Shown piece after piece: positions 43,200 through 55,047 of a DNA stretch of 64,000 bases (position 1 is the first letter of the stretch; every line of letters begins with the position of its first letter). The stretch is from NCBI RefSeq assembly GCF_028583425.1, contig NC_072791.1:10993868-11057867 (forward strand). The letters run 5' to 3'. Made by a program: the position numbers and the translations under genes. The DNA comes from Eublepharis macularius (taxonomy: Eukaryota > Chordata > Lepidosauria > Squamata > Eublepharidae). The notes beneath the pieces were generated by a model that was not told the origin of the DNA, did not search any database, and was given only the letters and a program-made list of their open reading frames with translations.

Positions 43200-44347
43200 C
43201 ACACCTGCCTGTAAGTTTGAATGGGGTCAGTCAAATGCCCAATTCGGCTGCACCTTACTCAGGGCAGTTTGCTTGTGCATAGCCCCCCAAAGGAACAGCA
43301 GTCGCCTATCAATAGAGAAGGCCTGCAGTTTCCTCCAAAGTCTATTTCTAGAGACTGTGTCAAAAGCTGCTTTTAAATCAACAAATGCCCAGTAAATTGA
43401 TGCTTGGTCTCCTGTAGCGTGTTTCTCTACAAGGTGTTGCATTGCTAGGCAGTGATCTATTGTTGACCTGCCAGCTCTAAACCCAGCTTGCTCAACAGCA
43501 ATTATATCCTCCTGTTCTAGCCAGTCTAAAAATTTCTCCAGCAGATGTTTTGTAGACAACTTGCTTACAATGCTTAGTAAGCTGATGGGTCTATAATTGG
43601 ATGGATCCTCCTTCTTTCCCTTCTTATGGAAGGGGACTACTATAGCCATTCCCCAATCATTGGGGATGTTGCCGGTTTCATCAATATAAGTAAATAAGGA
43701 GGCTAGGAAAGTTGCCCACCAGTCCTTATTTGTTTTTAGTAATCCTGGAGATATTCCATCAAGCCCAGGGGCTTTTGCATTCTTTAACTGGCTAATATAA
43801 GCTTTTACCTCTTCGGCATGAACTGGGGGGCATTTGGCCAGATTTTCTATTGTTAGGGCAGGAGAGGGTTGAATAGGATCATCATACATTTTTTGGGAAA
43901 AAGAAGTCCATTTATCTGGGGGGATACAGGAAGCCAAGGGGGAGGCATTTGACACTAGTTTCCAGAACACCACTGAGTTTTTGCTCGTAGCTGCTTCAGT
44001 TATATTGGCCCACAGTTTTCTGGTATGTTCTTTCTTACAGCGGGCAACCAGTGATTTATATTTCTTTTTGAAAAATGAAAGAGAACAATATGCATCCTGT
44101 CTGGTCTTTTCATCAGCTCTCAGTGCTAGCTTATAGGCATAGATTAAAGCATTTTAAGCACAAATACAGCTTTGATCAAACCAAGGTTTAGATGACAAAT
44201 TGGTCTTGACCAGTTTTCCCTCTCGAGCACCTACCAAAAGTGGCCTTAAGGATTGGACGAGGTCATCATAACTCTTTAAAGGATTTTCAGATTTTGAGGA
44301 AACCTTAAAAGCTTGACTATATAGTTGTAGGTTCTAGTGCAGAGGTA

Positions 44348-45121
44348 TTTTCCCCTGCATTTGTTCCTCTGCAGCAAGTATGCTCTGTGATTTGCTACAG
44401 CAGAATTTCCCTACTTTCCTCCCTTTTATTGCAGCCATGAAGCTGACTTTCTGCCCATTTCTTTCCAGACACAGCAGAATAGCTGTGAAGATTTTAGTGT
44501 TTTCCACTCTGCCTCTTCCCTTGGTGTTGCTGGGATACAGTTTGCTCAGTGAAGTGGGTTTTTTTCTTAGCTCTGGAGGCAGTTTCCCACCTTTTCCCTT
44601 TCGTTTTCCTTTTCACTTCTTGCTTGGCTTCCTCAAGTTGCTGAAAAGTTTCTTTTTGTAGCATTGGAAGCTATTTCCCCACCTTTTTCCTGGCTGGCAC
44701 AACAGAGTGTCTTCTACTCCCACCCCCTTCTCATGTTTGCTGTGAGACAATGAGAGAGAGAATTATGTTGTACATGAAAAGGAGATACTTTTGTCTGCAG
44801 TTACTTAGTTTGTTTGCTTTCTTCTTTTTAGCTGGCTCTCTGGAGAGCTAAAAAGGAGTAGTTTCAGTAAGGATTGTTCCTCTCAAGTTGACTGAGACTT
44901 CTGAGATAGCCTTGAGTCTCCTAGACTATTTTGAGATGCAGCAATGACTGGCAGTATTATCTGAAAGCTGGATGATATAGCTCATAAGGTTTGCCTTGAG
45001 AGTTAATGATCTCATATTGCCTATCCAAAGCCATACCATACTGCTGTTATTCAAAGAACAATATACACGAATCACTAGCATCTTTTTCACCTTAATAATT
45101 ACTTCAACTGGTCCACTTTGT
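44348..45121. other. Unclassified sequence, mirror of 22050-22796
   Basis: No coding recognised. Matches the left arm in reverse complement with small gaps. Confidence 0.55.
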
Positions 45122-45441
45122 GGGAGGAAAAGGTTAAAAAATAGCTTTTCTTCAGAGGTGCAATGGATCTTGAATCAATAGAGAGTCAGCACAAGAGTTT
45201 AGCTTTTAAAATCATTTACTTCTAAAGGAAAAAATGTTAACAGGATTGCCTACAAAATAACAAATGCCTGGAGCTACATTCTCACTACTGGTTACAAACA
45301 AAGAGCTGGGATAACTGAATGGAGAATCTTCTTCTTCCTCTGTCTTCTTGACTCTGAAAGAAAATCACCTGACCTATTGACCAGTAACAGTTTACAAACA
45401 CTCTCAAGTTTCCCGGGCTTGCAGATTATTGGCTTTGAGCC
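45122..45441 (-). repeat. Solo LTR of the copia family, shortened mirror copy
   Basis: It matches the solo LTR at 21619-22049 in reverse complement but covers only about three quarters of it. It joins L2 sequence directly at about 45442. Confidence 0.82.
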
Positions 45442-47168
45442 AGGTGTGGGCCTGGTGTGGGATGCCAAGGAGAGTATAGCCATCTGTCTGGTGTACCGAT
45501 CGCCCAGCGCACCAGCAGATGCTGTGCCTGGCCTGTTAGAGGAGGTGGCTGGCTGGGCCTTGGAGTAACCCAGGCTTCTGGTCTTAGGGGACATCAATGT
45601 CCATGCCGATGATGCTACCTCCTCACAGGCCATGGACATAATAGCCTCCATGGCAGCATTACGACTCTCCAAGTTTGTATCAATGCCCACACACATCGAG
45701 CAGGACACACACTGGATTTGATCTTTGGATTTGGGATACAGGTGGATCTGGATGAAGCTATAGCAGTGCCATGGTCAGACCACCTCATCCTGAGGGCTTG
45801 TCTGGGCACCATGACCCCCTCCTGCTTGGGCGACGAGCTGATTTATGCTCGCCCGTGGAGTCAAATGGATCCAATTGAATTGCAGAACGCTCTGCAGGAT
45901 CCTATGCCCCCTGGTGGCTCATTGGATGAGCTGATAGAGGACTGGAATGCCCGTTTCTCTGAAGCTATTGATGAGATCACTCTCCGTCGCTCTCTCCACC
46001 CCCGAACTAGAGTAGCTCCTTGGTATACTGATGAACTACGACAAATCAAATGGGAGCTGAGTCGGCTAGAGCGAGTGTAGCGGCGACTCCATGATGAAGT
46101 GACAAGAACATCTTATAGGACATTTATGAAGGCCTATGAGATGGCTCTGAAAGCTGCAAAGAGAGACTACTATGCAGCTTCCACTGCATCCACTAGTTCT
46201 CGCCCAGCACAACTTTCCAGAGTAATTTGGTCTTTAACGTCCCTCACACATGGGACAAATAAAAATGTAAATTCGGTAATCAGCTGTGAGGCTTTTGGAG
46301 ACTATTTTGCGGATAAGATCTTGTCACTCCGCCGGGATCTGTCCACCACAGTTGATGCAGTATGTGTACTGGAGGCCCCTTGGTCGTCCTCAGGGTTGGT
46401 ATTAGATCAATTCAGGCCACTCTCCCGGAGGAGGTGGGCAGGGTCCTGCATGCTGTGAAACCTACCACGTGCCCACTGGACCCATGCCCATCATGGCTGG
46501 TGGAAAAGTGGTGGTGATGGGATTTGGGCACCATTAGCTGACATCATTAATCTTTCTCTGAGTTCTGGGTTTTTTCCAGACTCACTGAAAGAGGCAGTGG
46601 TGCGGTCCTTATTAAAGAAACCATCACTGGATCCTGCTGATCCAGCCAATTATCGCCCAGTTTCGAATATTCCGTTCCTGGGTAAGGTAATTGAGAGGGT
46701 GGTAGCGGAACAGCTGCTGGTATACCTGGGTGATGCCTCTATCCTGGATCCTTTCCAGTCCAGCTTCAGGCCTGGCCATGGTACAGAGACGGCTCTGGTT
46801 GCCCTCACAGATGATCTGCGGCGACACCTGGACCAGAGTGTGTCAGCACTGCTGATACTTTTAGATCTTATGGCAGCATTTGACATGGTCAATCATAATC
46901 TTCTGACCCACTGCCTTGCCGATGTGGGGATTTGTGAAACAGCCCTGCAATGGCTGAACTCCTTCCTTCACAATCTAGGACAGAGGGTGGCACCCGGGGA
47001 ACAGATGTCTGCCTACCATTCTTTGGTATGTGGCATCCCTCAGGAGGCGATTCTTTCCCCGATGCTATTTAACATCTATATGTGCCCCCTTGCCCGGTTA
47101 GCCCGCAGCTTTGGGCTAGGTTGTCACCGGTATGCGGATGACACTCAGCTCTATCTGCTGATGGATGG
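45442..47168 (+). pseudogene. L2-clade LINE, endonuclease to reverse transcriptase (right copy)
   Basis: The plus strand reads VGLVWDAKESIAICLVYRSPS, then the SDHLILRACLG block, VAPWYTDELRQIKWEL, then the reverse transcriptase blocks NYRPVSNIPFLGKVIERV, FQSSFRPGHGTETALVAL, LLILLDLMAAFDMVNHNLL, VCGIPQEAILSPMLFNIYM and HRYADDTQLYLLMDG. The gypsy LTR follows at 47169. Stops near 46080 and a shift near 46430 show it is dead. It is the most continuous L2 copy here and is the reference for the left copy. Confidence 0.88.
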
Positions 47169-47756
47169 TGTTATGACCTTTACTTCCTTTAAGGTAGATT
47201 TGTCTTTTAATCTATCCCTTAACCCTCTGGGTAGTCTGCTGCCACCAGGAATATTTTATTCCAAGATATTTTATTTAAATTTTCCCTTTGGTAACGTTCC
47301 TAAGCGTCAGGCTCCTTCATGGTTCTATGTGGCCCTGAAGATAGGAATGGGATATAGCAATGACAGCTACACTGGGATATAACAAAACAAAAATAAACTT
47401 TTATTTAGTCAAGAAGCGTATTGGTTTCATAAACATAGTTCTCGGTTCTTAAAGTTACTTCATTTACTCTCATTCACACAGCTGGCCTCTCTTTCCCTGA
47501 CTGAGTATCCTTTCACAAACATGCTCAGTTCAGGTTCCACACACTTCAACATATTCAGGCAGCACACAGCTAGCCTGCTTTCTTCTGACTAAAAATTTTC
47601 TCTCTACTCTCAGTCTCAAACTGCATTCACTCCACCCACCCTCTCAGTCTTCAACCAATCATATCACTCACTCATCCATTTCCTTCACCCCCCACTCTTC
47701 ACCTATCTCATCAAGCATTTAAAGATACATGCACACATTTACTTGGAATCATTACA
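47169..47756 (-). repeat. 3' LTR of Gmr1-like gypsy element
   Basis: 588 bp. On the minus strand it begins tgtaatgattcc and ends aggtcataaca. The purine tract ggagaaggggggg precedes it at 47757-47777. Confidence 0.85.
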
Positions 47757-47949
47757 AATCCCCCCCTTCTCCTTAAGCGGAACACATCTCTTTTCCAGAA
47801 GAGTTGTGTGCAGCTTCCTCTGGCTTAGGGTATGTTTTATAGTGTCTGCAGTTCCAGTTAGGTCCATTTCTCACTCTTCTGTGGTTTTTTTTTTGTTTTA
47901 AAGTCTTGTGTTTCTTTATCTTGCATTCCTCCTCTGCTGGGGTGTCATC

Positions 47950-49551
47950 TTACTCTCTGGGATGTTCCACTGCTGGGCTGAGGTCATCTTCCTCTCTGGG
48001 ATGTTCCATTGCTGGGCTGAGGTCCTCCCGGCTTTGGCCTTCTCTACTAGGTCGTTGTTGGCTTCTTCTGGTTGTTTCTCTATCAATATTCTGTTCCAAC
48101 CTGGCTTCACATCTGGATAAGGCATCTGCTACTACGCTATCTTTGCCTTTGATATACTGGATGTTAATACTGAATTCCTGAACCACCTTTGCAATTGTGT
48201 ATTGGTATTTTTCATTGATTGAAGCCACGTCAAAGAGTGATGGTCCGTTAATAGCGTGAATTCTTGTCCCCATATATAACTTCTCAACTTGTTTAAAGCC
48301 CACACTATTCCTAGACATTCTTTCTGCACTGAGTAGTTCTTCTCCCTGTCTATTAATTTCCTGCTTAGATAAGCCACTGGGTGTTTTATAGCATTATCTT
48401 CTTGCAGTAACACTGCACCTAATGCTAATTGTGAAGTGTCTGTGGCGATGTAAACACTTTTCTTATAGTTTGGTGCTCTTAAAATAGGCTTTGATGTGAG
48501 TGCTTGTTTTAGAGAGTTAAATGCTTCTTGGCATTTTTCATTCCAAACTGTTTTATCTGGGTTCTGTTTCTTGGTCAGCTCATGTAAGGGTATTGCTAGT
48601 TCCCCAAAATTAGGAATAAACCTTCTATAATAGTTCACCATTCCAAGAAAGCTTCTTACTTGTTTCTTTGTCTGGGGAATATCTAGTTTCTGGATAGCTT
48701 CCACCCTATCCCACAATGGTGATACTTTTCCATTCCCTACTCTGTGACTCAAATAAGTAACTTCTGGCAACCCAAACTGGCATTTGTTGACCTTGATGGT
48801 AAGCTCTGCCTCCTTTATTCTAGTAAGCACTACTTCCAAATGTTGTATATGTTCCTCCAGGGTCTGACTAAAAATAGCAATATCATCAATGTAAGCGACT
48901 GCAAACTCATTAATTTCATTTAACAGTGAATTAATTAGTCTTTGGAATGAGGCTGGAGAATTCTTCAAACCAAAAGGCAAAATGTTAAACTCGTATAAAC
49001 CATCAGGGGTTATGAAGGCTGTTTTGCATTGAGACCCCTTCTCCATTCCTAGTTGCCAAAACCATTTACACAGATCTATCATGGATATAATCTTAGCTGC
49101 TCCTAAGGTTTCCAATAATGTATCCACTCTAGGCATTTGATAAGCATCTGACTTTGTGATTGCATTCAACTTCCTATAATCTACACAGAAACGGATAGTG
49201 TGATCTGGCAACAGCACTAGTACCACTGGTAATGCCCATGGACTAACAGAAGGCTGTATAATTCCTAGTCCTAGCATCTCTTTCACCTCCCTTCGTATGT
49301 TGTTCAGCACTTCCCCATCTGCCTTATAAGGTGGCATTCTAATAGGCGGGTGATCTCCTGTGTCTGTGATGCTCAGCTAAGGGTGTCCTGCCAGGTTTAG
49401 AAGAGAACAAACTCTGAAATTTCTCTAGGAGCTTATAGATTTTTTCTTTGATGTTAGGCCCTATAGGATATTCCCACATCAGCTGTTGAAGGGTATTGTC
49501 CCCCCTGGTCTCTTCTAACAAGTCCATAAGGGTGACTTCCTCCACCTCCAC
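47950..49551 (-). pseudogene. Gypsy reverse transcriptase and RNase H region
   Basis: Recognised blocks are IRFCVDYRKLNAIT, the PFGLKNSPASFQRLIN block, the catalytic AYIDDIAIFS block, KKQVRSFLGMVNYYRRFIPNF, and RNase H blocks YIATDTSQLALGAVL and LTDHHSLTWL. This is the pol end of a Ty3/gypsy element. Fossil; no function is expected. Confidence 0.9.
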
Positions 49552-49554
49552 CTG

Positions 49555-50811
49555 TCAAACTATCTGTAAGGTGCCATCCTCCCTGGAGTAATAAGGCTTC
49601 AGCATATTCATGTGTACAGTCTTCCACCTCTGGTCATTTTTATTCCTAGAGATAGCATATGTGAGCAGGTCTTGCCTATCCCTTACTATAAATGGTCCTT
49701 CCCAGGCTGCTTTTAACTTATTGGTTTTTACAGGTAAAAATACCATCACTTGCTCTCCCACTTCAAAAGCTCTTTGCCTGGCATTCCTGTCATAACAGAG
49801 TTTTTGCTTTGCCTGTGCACTTGCCATATTGCGCTGTGCCTGCCTCATCATGTCTTCCATTTTTCCCCTGAGACTTAATACATAATCCACTACAGATGTT
49901 TTTCTTTCTGATATCTTTCCTTCCCATTCCTCCTTCACTAGACTAAGGGGTCTCTGAGGATAAAGCCCATACATTAATTCAAATGGGGAGAACCCTGTGG
50001 ATTCTTGAGGTGCCTCCTTATATGCGAAGAGAAAATAGGGAAGCTTGTCATCCCAATCGTTTGGGTGATCTTGCACATATGCCTTAATCATGCTTTTTAA
50101 ACTGCCATCGAACTTCTCCACAAGACCATTGGTCTGAGGATGAAATGCAGTAGTCTTCAAATGCTTTATGCCACAGCATTCCCATATAGCTTGCATAATT
50201 TCAGACAGAAACACTGTACCTTTATCAGATAGTATTTCTGCAGGGAATCCTAATCTCAGAAAAATCTTTAAAAGTGCTTCTGTAACTGATTTTACATCCA
50301 CAGAAGATAGTGCCTCTGCTTCTGGGTATTTAGTTGCAAAGTCTATCAAGGTTAAAATATATCTGTGTCCCTTTCTGGTGGGTTTAGGGAGTGGTCCCAC
50401 TATGTCAATTCCCACTCTATAGAAGGCTTCTCCAATTATGGGTAAGGGATTGGGAGGAGCTTTTGCTTTATGCCCTTGTTTCCCTACCCTTTGGCAAATC
50501 TCACAGCTTTGGCAGTACTCTTTCACATCTTGTGAAATTCTAGGCCAGTAATATTCTTTCCTTAACCTCTTCTTGGTTTTGCTAATTCCTAAATGACCGG
50601 CACATGGAATGTCATGTGCCAGTTCAATCAAGGATTGTCTGTGTATTTTTGGAATAACCAGCTGTTTTTCAGGTTCCCAATTTGACTTGGTCCCCTTTGG
50701 TTTCCAGATCCTGTAAATTAGCTCACTTTCCCACACAAAAACGTCTCTTTCTGTGTTCATTTCATTCTGCCTGGCTTTCTCTCTTATGTCTTTTAACTCA
50801 CAATCTGTCAT
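49555..50811 (-). pseudogene. Gypsy integrase, upstream of reverse transcriptase
   Basis: The 418-codon frame has an HHCC zinc region (HDIPCAGHLGISK and CQSCEICQR), the DDE core (VGIDIVGPLPKPTRK, LSDKGTVFLSE, FDGSLKSM) and a C-terminal domain with KTNKLKAAWEGPFIV. It lies between protease and reverse transcriptase, the copia-like order that defines Gmr1 relatives. Confidence 0.92.
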
Positions 50812-50853
50812 AATTTCTCTTTTAAACTCCTCAGTTTTTATTTATGGCGGCTC

Positions 50854-52637
50854 CTATTTCTTGGGACATTCCAGCAGTAATACTACTGACAAGAGTGTCT
50901 CTCTTTTTCTCTCCTGCAATGTATCAATTGTGTCTGTTGCTAAGATACCTAGGGACTTGTCTTCTGCTCCCTTGGCCTCAATCTGTGGAAAATCATTGGA
51001 GTCAGTGCATATTTGAATTCTTGCCTTTGCTCCCATTACATCTCTTCTTAATACTACCGGTATTTTCTGTTCTTTAATAACTGCTACAGGAAAATATTCT
51101 TCTTTCCCTCTCCAGTTAATTTTTAGCTGGGCTAGTGGCACTCTTTTAGAATTTCCCCACACACCTTGCAAGGATATTTGTTTATCTGGAATCAGGTTTT
51201 TCTTATCAACAAAATCCTCCCTGACCAGTGTTACTGAGGTGCCTGTGTCTAGAATGGCTAAAGTATCTCTCCCATTTATTTGTACCACCTCTCTCAGTTC
51301 AGTATCCTGAGTGACCTTCTCTATCTTTACCCCACACAAGTAGACTGTTTCTTCAGTGTTTATGGGTAAGGTAGTGTTTTTACTGGGTGATTCATTTGTG
51401 TTTGTTGAGCTTTTGGAGTTTCTAGCATCTTCATCACTCTGATCATCTGAGGCAGTTCTAGTGACCCTCCTTACATGCTTAAGTGTTGTTTGCTTGGGTT
51501 GGTTCTTTCGACATTTGTAAGCTAAATGTCCTTTCAGACCACATACAAAACATCTTTTATCATTCCAGTATCCATCTTGGTTTCTCTCTATATTTTTATC
51601 CTGACCTTTTATAATCTGAGCTCTCTCATATGTTCTTTTACTTGATTTAAACTCTGGTTTGTAGGAATAGTCTTTCTTTTCACGGCGATCCCAACCTCCT
51701 CTATTAAGTGTCAATCTATCTGTCCACTCTGATGCTTGGTTGATATTCTCTGGAAGTTTATCTTTAACTAGAAGTCTGATCTCTGAAGGAAGTTGAAATA
51801 AAAACTGGTCCAAAATCATTAGATCCCTTATTCCCTCTTTAAAGTTAGCTTTGGCAGAGGAAATCCATTTATCAAAATAGTCTGTCAGTTTGGCTCTAAA
51901 AGACTTATATGACCTCTCTTTCTGAGGCACTAGGCTTCTAAACTTCTCTCTGAAGTAATCAGCACCTAGCCTAAATCTGTCATATACTGCCTCTTTGTAT
52001 TCAGCATAAACAACAGCTTTATCTGAGGGAAATGTGTTGTAGATCTCAGCCAATTCCCCTCTAATTAAGCTGGGTAAATACTTCATATATTGTCTCTGGT
52101 ATTTCCCAGTTCTGAGCAGATCGCTCAAAAGTGGACAGGAAAATTAGAGGATCTTTTCCTGACACATACACCATGAAATCCTTTGGGGTAACTCGAGGTA
52201 AATCAGCTCTGGGTTCAGAGTTTCCCTCCTTTTTGTCCCCATTCTTAAGTCCCTCTCTTTCTAATTGTAATCTTTCTGCTTCCAAACTGGTGTGTCTTTC
52301 CATCTCTTGAACTCTTAAGTTCCATTTCAGCTTTCCACTTTTCCCTCTCAAACTGTTTTTGTTCTATTTCAGCTTCCCTTTCCCTTTGTTTTTGTTCTAT
52401 TTCTCGAGTTCTAAGTTCTGCTTCAACTTTCAACTTTTCCCTCAGAAATTCTAAATATTCTGGACTAGGGTTGTACATTCCCTCAGAGTCTCTCTCCTCT
52501 GCAGTTCTACTTGGCTCCACACTGCTTTGTATTAGTATAACTCTCAGTTCTTCTACACTTTTCCCCTCATGAGGTAAATTTAACTCATTGCACTTCTGAA
52601 TCAGAGCCTCCTTTTTCATCCCCATAAACTCTGCCAT
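50854..52637 (-). pseudogene. Gypsy gag with SCAN-like region, zinc knuckle and protease
   Basis: The N-terminal part (52637-52245) has a KKEALIQKCNELNLP block and an acidic-basic coiled region. The capsid-like part shows YFREKFRSLVPQKERSYKSF and LMILDQFLFQLPSEIRLLV, which resembles the SCAN domain of vertebrate zinc-finger proteins. A zinc knuckle CFVCGLKGHLAYKC follows, then a protease with LDTGTSVTLV. SCAN domains are held to derive from Gmr1-like gag, so the likeness fits. Fossil. Confidence 0.88.
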
Positions 52638-52905
52638 TTTCTCTTTTACTTGTATTTCCTTCTACAATTTTACTAAACTTCACCAGAATATGTTCTCTCT
52701 TATAAATCCTACTAGTTCTTCTGTGTCTTTCCTTTATAAAATTCTATATTCCTCATAGGATTTAACTGAACACTCGGTCTCTTTGGTTATCTGTCCCCTC
52801 AGAATGCTTTTCTCTCAGAATGTTCCCTCCTCCCAGGCTATTATATCCCACTTAAATATTTTTTTCTCCTCAGGATGTTTGAGATCCCACTGCTATGCCT
52901 CCACT

Positions 52906-53128
52906 TGTTATGACCTTTACTTTCTTTAGGGTAGATTTTTCTTTTAATCTATCCCTTAACCCTCTGGGTAGTCTGCTGCCACCAGGAATATTTTATTCCA
53001 AGATACTTTATTTAAATTTTCCCTTTGGTAACGTTCCTAAGCATCAGGCTCCTTCGTGGTTCTATGTGGCCCTGAAGATAGGAATGGGATATAGCAATGA
53101 CAGCTACACTGGGATATAACAAAACAAA
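52906..53128 (-). repeat. 5' LTR sequence of Gmr1-like gypsy element
   Basis: Matches the inner-facing part of the 588 bp LTR at 47169 (about 220 bp). A tggaggcatagcagtgg stretch next to it on the minus strand is a candidate primer-binding site, tRNA not identified. Confidence 0.8.
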
Positions 53129-53415
53129 AATTACTGCAAGACAGTAAGAATCAACAGAAAATGGTTTCTTTTAAAAAGGATTGCTTTCAAGTGCCAGATG
53201 AAACAATTACCGATCATATCTGAGATTCTACTGGAGGAAAGTCATAAAAGAAATCAGATTACTTCATGCTGCTTTTTATTTTCCACCCACAGAGAAAGTA
53301 AAACATGTTTATTTCAAACTAAGGAGATAGGAACAATTCCTTTTGTGCAGGAGAATAAACATATTCAGGCATTACACTAAAAATTAAAATTGACTTGTTA
53401 ATATTGTGTACTATA
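53129..53415. other. Unrecognised sequence right of gypsy element
   Basis: No coding or known repeat seen. L2 sequence, expected if the gypsy insertion were simple, does not resume here. Confidence 0.5.
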
Positions 53416-53640
53416 TACTTTATTTTATTTAGTACATTTTTATCCTACCCCTCCATCCAAAGACTTCTGCACGGTGTACATTGTAATGTTCTCTCTCTTC
53501 CACTTTATCCTCACAACCTTGTGATGTAGTTTAGGTCCAAAGTCACCCAGCAAGCATTGTGGAAGAGTGACGTCCTGAACGTGGGCCTTGCAGATCCTCG
53601 TCTGACCCCTTAACCACTAACACCACACAGGTTCTTTGTT
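53416..53640 (-). mobile_element. tRNA-derived SINE (Sauria-like), degenerate
   Basis: On the minus strand it shows a gtgttagtggttaag A-box-like head, a ttgctgggtgactttgg block and an AT-rich end near 53420. These are features of squamate tRNA-SINEs. Diverged. Confidence 0.6.
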
Positions 53641-54900
53641 ACTTATACTATGTTCCCAATCTTCTGAAGAGAAAGGAATTGATACAGGAGACGCTAGTCA
53701 TGATTTTGCCAATAATTTGTTGTTTGCAGTAAAAATGCTGTGGGTTACGATTGAAGGCTCTGAGAAGGTAATCGTTTTGGATACGTTTTATTTTTTAAAA
53801 GATGGTTTGGGCAGATGTGAGACTTATGCTAGAGAGAGATCATGATATCAAGGCGCAAGGAGAAAGAACAGAAAGATCATCCATGTGGTAAATGGGAGGG
53901 TTGGGTGTCAGTTTATGATTTTACACAGGATAGTTTTCCGATATGGAGGTGCACGATGGCAAACTCCTCGATGTTTTTAAAAATACACCCTTGGGTGAAA
54001 TGCCTGCAGGGACCCTCTTTTGCTGATGGAAATGTACTGAGAAGCACAAAATGGACAATGACCAAAGAAGTCCATAACAGGCAGCTGAGCTGAGTCAGAC
54101 AGCCTTGTAAACGTTAAGGTGAAGTCAACTTCAAAGGATGGGAGAACAAAGTGGTCATTTAACAGGAAGGCAATGTTGATTTCTGTGCTATGGAATAAAA
54201 GGATCCCAGATGGAAACATTTGTAGGTCAGAAGCATCAATAGTCAAGGAAGAAAAATTTTACCTTGGTGTCGTTAGAGTGAAGCGTAACAAATTAAAATA
54301 GAAAATAATGCCACCAAAAGTTCATTTAAAAAATCTGATCACATTAAAAGTACCTTGTTGCAAAGCCTTTGCAAGGGCAAGGCCAGAGGTGAGCAACTAA
54401 TGATTGGCAGCAGCTCCAGTGAGAACCTTTCATGATGCATGTGTATATAGTCTGTAAAAAGTGCTCCTGCCAAGGCTGTGTACACAAAAGTATTGCTCTA
54501 AGGTAAAGGAACATGGAAAAAATGATTTGCAAGGAACAATGTAACAAATGTTCCCCAGGAATGATTTTAACACAATAGGTTGTGTGATCACTTACTCCCA
54601 TACCAAATCCTAGTATTCTAGAGGTTCACCCACACGTTATACCTTACAAGTTATTCACTTTGAAATTTAAAAGATGGGTTGAATATCCCCACACTCCCAC
54701 GCAGAGTTATGCAAACAATACACTTTGACATTGGGACCAATCTCCAGAATGCACAAATGGGAACTGGTATAACCGACTCGATACTTTACAACAGTTTCAG
54801 GAATTGAACATACAAGAATTGCCATTTTGTCTAAAAAAGTTTACTGTGCTGTTTGGCCTTTCCTACAATAACACTACTTCCACTATCCAGTTCCTTGCAC
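53641..54900. other. 3' flank of PSAT1, no gene seen
   Basis: About 1.3 kb without recognised coding or a clear repeat. Short frames here lack family features. Confidence 0.6.
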
Positions 54901-54906
54901 TTTATT
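54901..54906 (-). terminator. PSAT1: Candidate polyadenylation signal of PSAT1 (AATAAA)
   Basis: On the minus strand AATAAA lies about 36 bases after the PSAT1 stop codon. Such a short 3'UTR is possible but other signals further on cannot be excluded. Confidence 0.45.
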
Positions 54907-54941
54907 TCCAAGGTGTGAGGCAGAGCATTAGGGTCTTGAGT

Positions 54942-55047
54942 TCATGACTGATACATCTCCATGAAGCTTTTCATGTGTGCTGACAACTTCTGAACATCTT
55001 CTATAGTCACAGCATTATATAAAGAAGCACGGATTCCTCCCACAGAC
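54942..55047 (-). CDS. PSAT1: PSAT1 last coding exon (phosphoserine aminotransferase C-terminus)
   Basis: PSAT1 is a PLP-dependent class V aminotransferase of the cytosol. It turns 3-phosphohydroxypyruvate plus glutamate into phosphoserine plus 2-oxoglutarate, the second step of serine synthesis. After a tttcag acceptor the minus strand reads [20 protein letters not shown] and ends KSFMEMYQS-stop, close to the human C-terminus ([20 protein letters not shown], then LAAFMKKFLEMHQL). The exon has 106 coding bases; its first base completes the Arg codon begun in the preceding exon. The Arg in GGIRAS contacts the substrate carboxylate in bacterial SerC. No damage is seen, so the gene looks functional. 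Confidence 0.96.

Larger units (their letters stand above)
41597..44334 (-). mobile_element. APE-type LINE of the I/Jockey group (right copy), uninterrupted by copia
   Basis: Minus-strand coding pieces are 43227-43973 (linker and reverse transcriptase), 42992-43234 (catalytic LLYADDAVLLS intact), 42338-42886 and about 41762-42360 (C-terminus). The 13 bp duplications at 41584-41596 and 44335-44347 are the mirror of those in the left arm. A Penelope pLTR piece interrupts the C-terminal region at 41955-42117. Several frame shifts are present. Confidence 0.82.
40228..47168. repeat. Right arm of large inverted duplication
   Basis: It matches the left arm in reverse complement: modules, L1 scrap (41277-41400), LINE (41597-44334), unclassified sequence, shortened solo LTR (45122-45441) and L2 (45442 onward). 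The gypsy element at 47169 hides its outer end. Confidence 0.88.
47169..53128 (-). mobile_element. Ty3/gypsy LTR retrotransposon, Gmr1-like (integrase before reverse transcriptase)
   Basis: Read on the minus strand the parts are LTR sequence (52906-53128), gag (about 52637-51400), protease (about 51350-50860), integrase (50811-49555), reverse transcriptase with RNase H (about 49551-47950), a purine tract and the other LTR (47169-47756). Integrase upstream of reverse transcriptase is the mark of Gmr1-type gypsy elements; most gypsy elements have the reverse order. It is a broken fossil with several breaks and LTR copies of unequal length. It lies in the L2 element of the right arm. Confidence 0.92.

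Noticed and set aside
47906-48125. Short frames with a twofold repeat at the pol end of the gypsy element
   Set aside because: They are an internal short duplication of the element and not a gene.
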